This document shows, piece by piece, positions 59,001-64,000 of a DNA stretch of 64,000 nt (position 1 is the stretch's first letter; every line of letters begins with the position of its first letter). This stretch comes from Torreya grandis (Eukaryota > Streptophyta > Pinopsida > Cupressales > Taxaceae), in NCBI GenBank assembly GCA_037957365.1, contig JARHVA010000592.1, positions 930,001-994,000 on the forward strand, written 5' to 3'. The translations under genes and the position numbers were made by a program. The notes below the pieces were generated by a model. It was not told the DNA's origin. It was given only the letters and a program-made list of their open reading frames with translations, and ran no database searches.

Positions 59001-61320
59001 TTATTTTGGGACTCCTCAGCGCATGATGACATCATTAAGGACTTTAAATATGTGATCTCATTGTTTGAATGAAAAAAATGTCTATGTTGATTCTTGAGGC
59101 TTGTCACAAGGTTAGAAACATGAATTCATCCTTAAAATATGTAATAGAATAACCTTCATGAAGCTTAAACCATAATTATCATGCACAGGTCATTTTTGTT
59201 TTTAGCATTGTGCTGTTTTGGAAGAATTGAATGCATGAGGATAAGTGTTGAATGGTTATCCAATATTTTTGGAAGGCCCTTAACATGACCCAAACATGAA
59301 ATACTGAAAGAGATAATATTTCACAACCTAACTCTTGCAAAATGTTTATTTGTTATTTCTTGCTTTAAAAAAGGTCATTTTTGAAGCTATAAGGTCATGA
59401 CATCGCCAAGGAACATTTTAGTAATGACTAGGAATGATGGATGGGGTATTGGATGTCTAAAAATAGGATAAATAAGATGGATTGAATAGCGGGTAGATGG
59501 GTTTCATGCGTAAACTTGAGGGAAGCTTAAATTCTACAATTTTGGGGGAAAACCTTCTTTTTTGAACTATACAGAGGTTGGGAGTATAAATGGATTTATA
59601 CAAGTGTGAAGGGATAAATAATATTGTGAGGAGCCTAAAATTCCATAAAATTATGAAAATAAAAAAACACTAAAAATATAGAAAAAACATGAATGTCCTT
59701 TACAAAGATGTTATGAGAGTAAGGTTGTACCCATTAGAGCTCATGGGCATGTTTTAAAGCCAAAAAATAATGTCATAAAATAGTGTTTATCATGGAGATT
59801 GTGTGGGAACCATAAAAATAAATAAAAAATTTATGTGAATGTGTCCAATCTATTTTTTCTAAAATAATTCACTTTTGGTTATGTGAAGGATCTAAAATTT
59901 GGGACAATGCCTAATGAAACCTGTTAGACATTCCTTCTGAATTTTTCATTTTATTGAAGAATTCATCTTCAAAATTTGAAAATAAATTGCTTTCTAAAAT
60001 ATTTTAATTCTGAAAAATAGGGCTAACTATTTAAAAAATGCTTAAACTGAATGTTTACACTTTCCTACTTGTATGGGAAGTAAGCTGAGTTGACTTTTTA
60101 TTTTTTAATGTTTTTATGCATGGAGAACATGAAGGGATTATTTCATAACTTGGTAGCTATGTTTTATTTCATTTAAACCCATTTTAAAAAAATTAAGAGT
60201 TGAAATAGTACAAATTTTCTAAGAAAGACCAATTTTTTCCATGGTTATATTATATATATTTAAAATGATTGATTCATGGTTATCCAATAATATTTAATCA
60301 ATAATGAATTCATTATAGGTAGCATTGAGGGTTTTTTTTAATTTTCCTTGTTGAAAGGATGAAATATGCATGGTTTTGATGTGGGAATTTTACATTTAAT
60401 GGAAGTGTTATTGATAATTATAGTCATATTTCTTTAACATGATACAATGTTATTACCATTCTTCATTAGACCCCTTATCTTGACTGCATCATTTCACATT
60501 ATAACTGAGTTCAAATTTGGGATGTTGGTAATGAGAAGTGTTGTGTAGAAAGAACATTGAATGTGAGGTAGTTTGTGTGAGAGAGGAAATATGAATTTTT
60601 TATCCATTATATTTAGATGAGAAGAGAAAATAGAGTTGAATAAATGACTCAGAAAAGAGTCAATATAGAGAGGAATGCCCCAGAGTCATAATTATCAAGA
60701 GTATAAAATATGTTAGAAGATATGGTGTTTAGATTATAAGTGCCACATAGAAGACCAACAAGAAAAGAGAAGAGATTTTATAAGAAAAATAAGTATGTGG
60801 ATCCAAGAGGATAAGATCCCAAAAAATAAAAGAGACTAGCAAAGGTTGTGGTCATGAGAATAAATAGAGATCCTAATAGATACACCCTTTTAATTTCAAG
60901 TAAATAGAGCTTGGAAGAGGGAGATAAAAAAAATTAGCAAGTTTTATAAATAACATGATTGTAATATAATTCCATCTGTCTAATATGTAGATATAATAGT
61001 GTTTGAGGATAAATTTTAAGATGAAGGCACTACTATAGTAAGTGTAATTTATGCCTCCATTTGGGATAAATTCATGTCAAAAATTAATCTTTTTGGATAT
61101 TTTAAGCTGTAAAGTTCATATTTTTTGTGTCAAATTTTGTGACACAAAATTGTCATGATTAAGCATTTTTTATCGCATTGAATTGGCATTGATTGTGCAT
61201 TGTAAATAAATGTTACATAATTTAGAGTGTCATTTCATGAAAAATTTAGTGACATAATTTCAATCCTAATAAATATTAAAAAATATTAAAATAATTCTTT
61301 ATAGTTTATTATATTTCAAA
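53034..61320. other. AT-rich decayed intergenic DNA
   Basis: Over 8 kb without a recognisable gene, LTR pair or domain. The longest plus-strand frame (53633-53911) encodes IDDIRNIPYDEKVERFFLER and a Cys/His-rich end, which I cannot assign. Its minus-strand counterpart is a shadow. Base composition and decay resemble E1, and since E2 cuts the two apart the region may in part be the other side of the same old element, but I found no matching domain. Confidence 0.45.
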
Positions 61321-61329
61321 TAATAACAC

Positions 61330-61767
61330 TGATGGAGTGGTGATTTTTGCAGCAAAAACATGCAAAGTCAGCTGAAATAGGTGATCCTACAGTTCACGAT
61401 GGTCAGTGCTCATCATTACATTGTGGTGGTCGAGCTAGGGCGAGCGTACCCTAGCCTGACCCTAGTGTTTTTTTGTGGCTGCACCAGGGGGAGTGAATGC
61501 ATATGGGGGAGGGTTGGGGCTATGATGTCAGCAAAAAAAATTTGGTATTGGTGCATCCTTTCTTGAGCACACATGGGTTTTTGTCTCGATTAGAGGCCGT
61601 AGGTGGGGTGTTGTCCCCAGTTGTATTGGTCTGCAGTTTAAAGGCAGTGTTGGGTGCTGGGTCAGCTAAACCCTAGTGGTGGTTCTTTCTCTCAGAGCCT
61701 TGCTTGCTCACCTTGGTCTAGCTGAGTGGCAATGCCAATTGGGGAGTCCTCAGGGGCTTGTCCCAAG
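61330..61767 (+). other. LINE 5' untranslated region
   Basis: GC-richer than its surroundings, with repeated CCCTAG/CTAGGG strings near 61434-61465. The internal promoter of the LINE would be expected here, but I could not see defined elements. Confidence 0.5.
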
Positions 61768-63168
61768 ATGGATTATTGATTAGCAACGATTGGTGCAAAT
61801 TCTACTTTACATGCTTTGAAGGTTTTTGATAATAACTTGTTCTCACCAGCACTGGCAATGGTTAGATCAGGCTTGTCTAGTGGTACTCAGATTATGAAGA
61901 TCAATGGTTATCTTGAATGTTGTGAGGTGAGGCCAAAACTAGTTATCCCACTGGATATGATTACAAAAGATATTGAATATTATTCAAAACATGCTTTATT
62001 GTGTAAGTTTATGGGGATGCAGGTTTCATTATAATTTCTTGAATCATGGGCCCAATAGACTTGGATGCCTGAGGGAGAAATGGAGGTAATGCTTTTAGCA
62101 AATAGCTTTTTCATGGTTTCATTCAATTACTTAGCAGACCGCAACAAGGCCTTTGAAGGAGGCCCCTATTTTCATAACCAGATTGGGCTATTTATTAAAC
62201 CTTGGCATGCGAGCTTTAATCCTGCTGAAGAGCTTTTGAATCAAGTTTCGGTGTGGGTTCATCTTCTAAGGTTCCTTATGGAATGCTAGTGGGAGGATGT
62301 TTTACATTTATTGGCTTTGATGCTAGGAAAACTAGTTGGTACTTCACAACAGACTCAAGGTAAAAAGATACTGACTTTTTATCATATATGTGTTGAGATT
62401 GATTTAAGTGAACCTTTGCCAGATTTAGTGGATATGTGTGCAGGTCCTTACTCTTGGGTACAATAGTTGGATTATGAAACTCTTCCTTTTTGGTGTCGTC
62501 TCTATCATGAATATGGTCATTTTTAGAGAAGATGCCCAAAGGCTAGACTTGTGGATTCCCAGCCTCCTCAACCACCCTGCAACCCCCCTAGGGTTGAAAA
62601 GGGGAAGGAACCCATTCTTGGTGATGTGGATGGGGCTGATGGTTTCATTCCTGTCAAGGCTCAAAATAGGAATCGAGGTCAAGAGAGGAATTTGAAGGAA
62701 AGGTACGAGGAAGATTATTTCAATAGATTTGAAGTCTTAGATGATCTCAGCCAGTAGGAAGTGAATCTAGGTTTGATGAATCTGGATCAGGATGCTTTGG
62801 GTACAGGATAGGATGGCCTTCTTTCAAAAGCTACACAGGGTCTATAGGATATTAGGGCTTTTCAAATGGATACTAATGTTCAAATGGAAGTATAGGTGGA
62901 ATTGGTTCCTATTGTAGTAAGGAAGAAGGGTGGGGAGGAAGGATCTCCTCTTGTTTCAAATTCAAGTACTAAGGGGGTGAAGATTGACAGGTCTTCTTCT
63001 TCTCATTTGGGTCTTCTTCAAAAGGAGCTAAAAAAAGGAGTAAAGGAGAAGTCTTCCAAGCTTGGTATAAGAAAGGATTTGGAAAAGATTAAATTAACAA
63101 GGAAAAATTTGGTAGAGTTAGGGTCTGTTAAGACTCTTGATTCTCATTTTTCAACCCCTTTGAAATGA
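61768..63168 (+). pseudogene. LINE ORF1 (DUF4283-like domain and zinc knuckle)
   Basis: One frame (frame 1) from ATG 61768 to TGA 63166-63168, about 466 codons, broken by several in-frame stops (TAG at 62053, 62287, 62464 and 62524, for example). Residues from about 100 on read EVMLLANSFFMVSFNYLADR, then GGPYFHNQIGLFIKPW and VSVWVHLL, the pattern of DUF4283 in plant L1 ORF1 proteins (RNA-binding). At 62488-62535 a CCHC knuckle appears as FWCRLYHEYGHF followed by a stop and RRCP, with the second Cys changed to Tyr. The basic C-terminal tail is rich in K and S. ORF1p would bind element RNA. Confidence 0.85.
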
Positions 63169-64000
63169 TCGTTCTATCCTAGAATCTAAGGGGCTTGAAC
63201 AGTGGCCCTCGACAAAAAGCTACTTGAGATTTGGTTAAAATTCAATTGCCTGATGTTCTTTTCCTACAGGAGACTAAGGTATCAGTGGAGGGTATGTTTG
63301 GTTTAGTGCTTGAGCTTTGGGGGAGAGGAGAGTGCTAGTGTATTGGTGCTCAAGGGTCTACGGAGGGAGTGGCTTGTTTATGGAATCCTCAGAAGATCTA
63401 CCCTCTTTGGTGGTTATCCTTGCAGTCTTATATCTCCATGATTGCATCTTGTGTTGAGATGGGGGAGATTGTTCTCTTCTCCAATATTTATGCACCTACT
63501 AATCTTCAAGGTAAACAACTTTTGTGGTCCCATATCTAGTTTGTTCGAAGCATGGCTCCTATCCATCTGTGGATAATGGCTAGAGACTTTAATGTTATTT
63601 CTGAGTTAGCTGAGAAGAGGGGTGGTATTGTGAGGCTAGAGCCTTCTGCGATGCTACTTCAGGATAATATCTCAGTTTTAAATCTTATGGATATCAAGCC
63701 CATTAATGGCTAGTTTACTTGGAACAATCGAAGGATTGGGAATAACTAACTGCATTGTGGAATGACTTGACTGCTTTTTGGTTTCTTGCTACTAGGTTAG
63801 TGGGTTGTGGTGTTCTAGCTCAAAAATTTTGGATTGGAGGGGTTCAGATCATTAGCCTATCAAGCTGGCTATTTCTTCAGCTCAAGTACCTCCATCTCCT
63901 ACTTTCAAGTTCTAGCTAATGTGGTTGTGTGACTCCTCTCTCAATGACTATATTTCTGAGTGGTGGAGGTATGGTAGACCTACTTATGGTACAATAATGT
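63165..64000 (+). pseudogene. LINE ORF2, endonuclease part (incomplete)
   Basis: Starts at ATG 63165 inside the ORF1 stop (overlap ATGA). Frame 3 reads MIVLS, a TAG for Trp, NLRGLNSG, then VLFLQETKVSVEG with the catalytic Glu, LFSNIYAPT, and WIMARDFNVISE with GDFN changed to RDFN. FTWNN follows near 63717. After a frameshift near 63750, GSDH (63840-63855) gives the catalytic SDH. These are the blocks of apurinic-like L1 endonucleases, which nick target DNA. Several TAG stops at Trp positions. Confidence 0.88.

Larger units (their letters stand above)
61321..64000 (+). mobile_element. L1-type LINE, 5' part, cut by the window edge
   Basis: A non-LTR retrotransposon on the plus strand. It has a GC-richer 5' region (about 61330-61767), ORF1 (61768-63168) and the endonuclease part of ORF2 (63165 onward). 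The reverse transcriptase should lie beyond 64000. The exact 5' end is uncertain and was set where composition changes. In-frame stops in both ORFs show that this copy is inactive. It is not part of the LTR nest. Confidence 0.85.

Overview
The window looks like intergenic DNA from a plant with a large, transposon-filled nuclear genome, and I see no host protein gene, rRNA or tRNA. The evidence is plant-type Ty3/gypsy elements of the Tat type (a second, archaeal-type RNase H after the ordinary one), a Ty1/copia-like gag-only element, a plant L1-type LINE with a DUF4283-like ORF1, and coding relics full of C-to-T stop codons. A conifer or other gymnosperm is my guess from element size and decay; the sequence does not prove it.

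Layout. (1) About 1-9990: an old, badly decayed plus-strand Ty3/gypsy element (E1; gag near 1.1-2.8 kb, RT/RNase H 6.2-7.35 kb, integrase 7.45-8.64 kb), interrupted or flanked at 3.97-4.93 kb by a large inverted repeat. (2) 9991-53028: a nest of LTR retrotransposons resolved to the base by target-site duplications (TSDs). E2 (9991-53028, plus, TSD CCTAT) keeps gag and protease only. Its 5' LTR was hit by E3 (10940-14718, minus, copia-like, gag only). Its 3' LTR was hit by E4 (21037-52782, plus, TSD GCCTT), a full-domain Tat element: gag, protease, G-patch-like linker, RT, RNase H, second RNase H, integrase. The gag of E4 was split by E5 (27044-42773, minus, TSD CTTAT/CTTAC), a large gag-only relative with a 184-bp tandem array in its 3' region. 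The 3' LTR of E5 was hit by E6 (27814-32128, minus, TSD AGAGG), a short non-autonomous LTR element carrying an unusual coiled-coil ORF and multiple primer-binding-site repeats. (3) 53034-61320: AT-rich, decayed sequence without a recognisable gene. (4) About 61320-64000: 5' part of an L1-type LINE (ORF1 and the endonuclease part of ORF2), cut by the window edge.

The insertion order is E2, then E3 and E4, then E5, then E6. E2, E4 and E5 share the LTR terminus TGTAGACAC (mutated in some copies), and E4 and E5 share a primer-binding site, so E5 probably depended on the enzymes of E4-like elements. The points most worth a second look are the repeated primer-binding sites of E6, the palindromic CCGACGTCGG-like arrays shared by E4, E5 and E6, the tandem array in E5, the coiled-coil ORF of E6, and the inverted repeat in E1.
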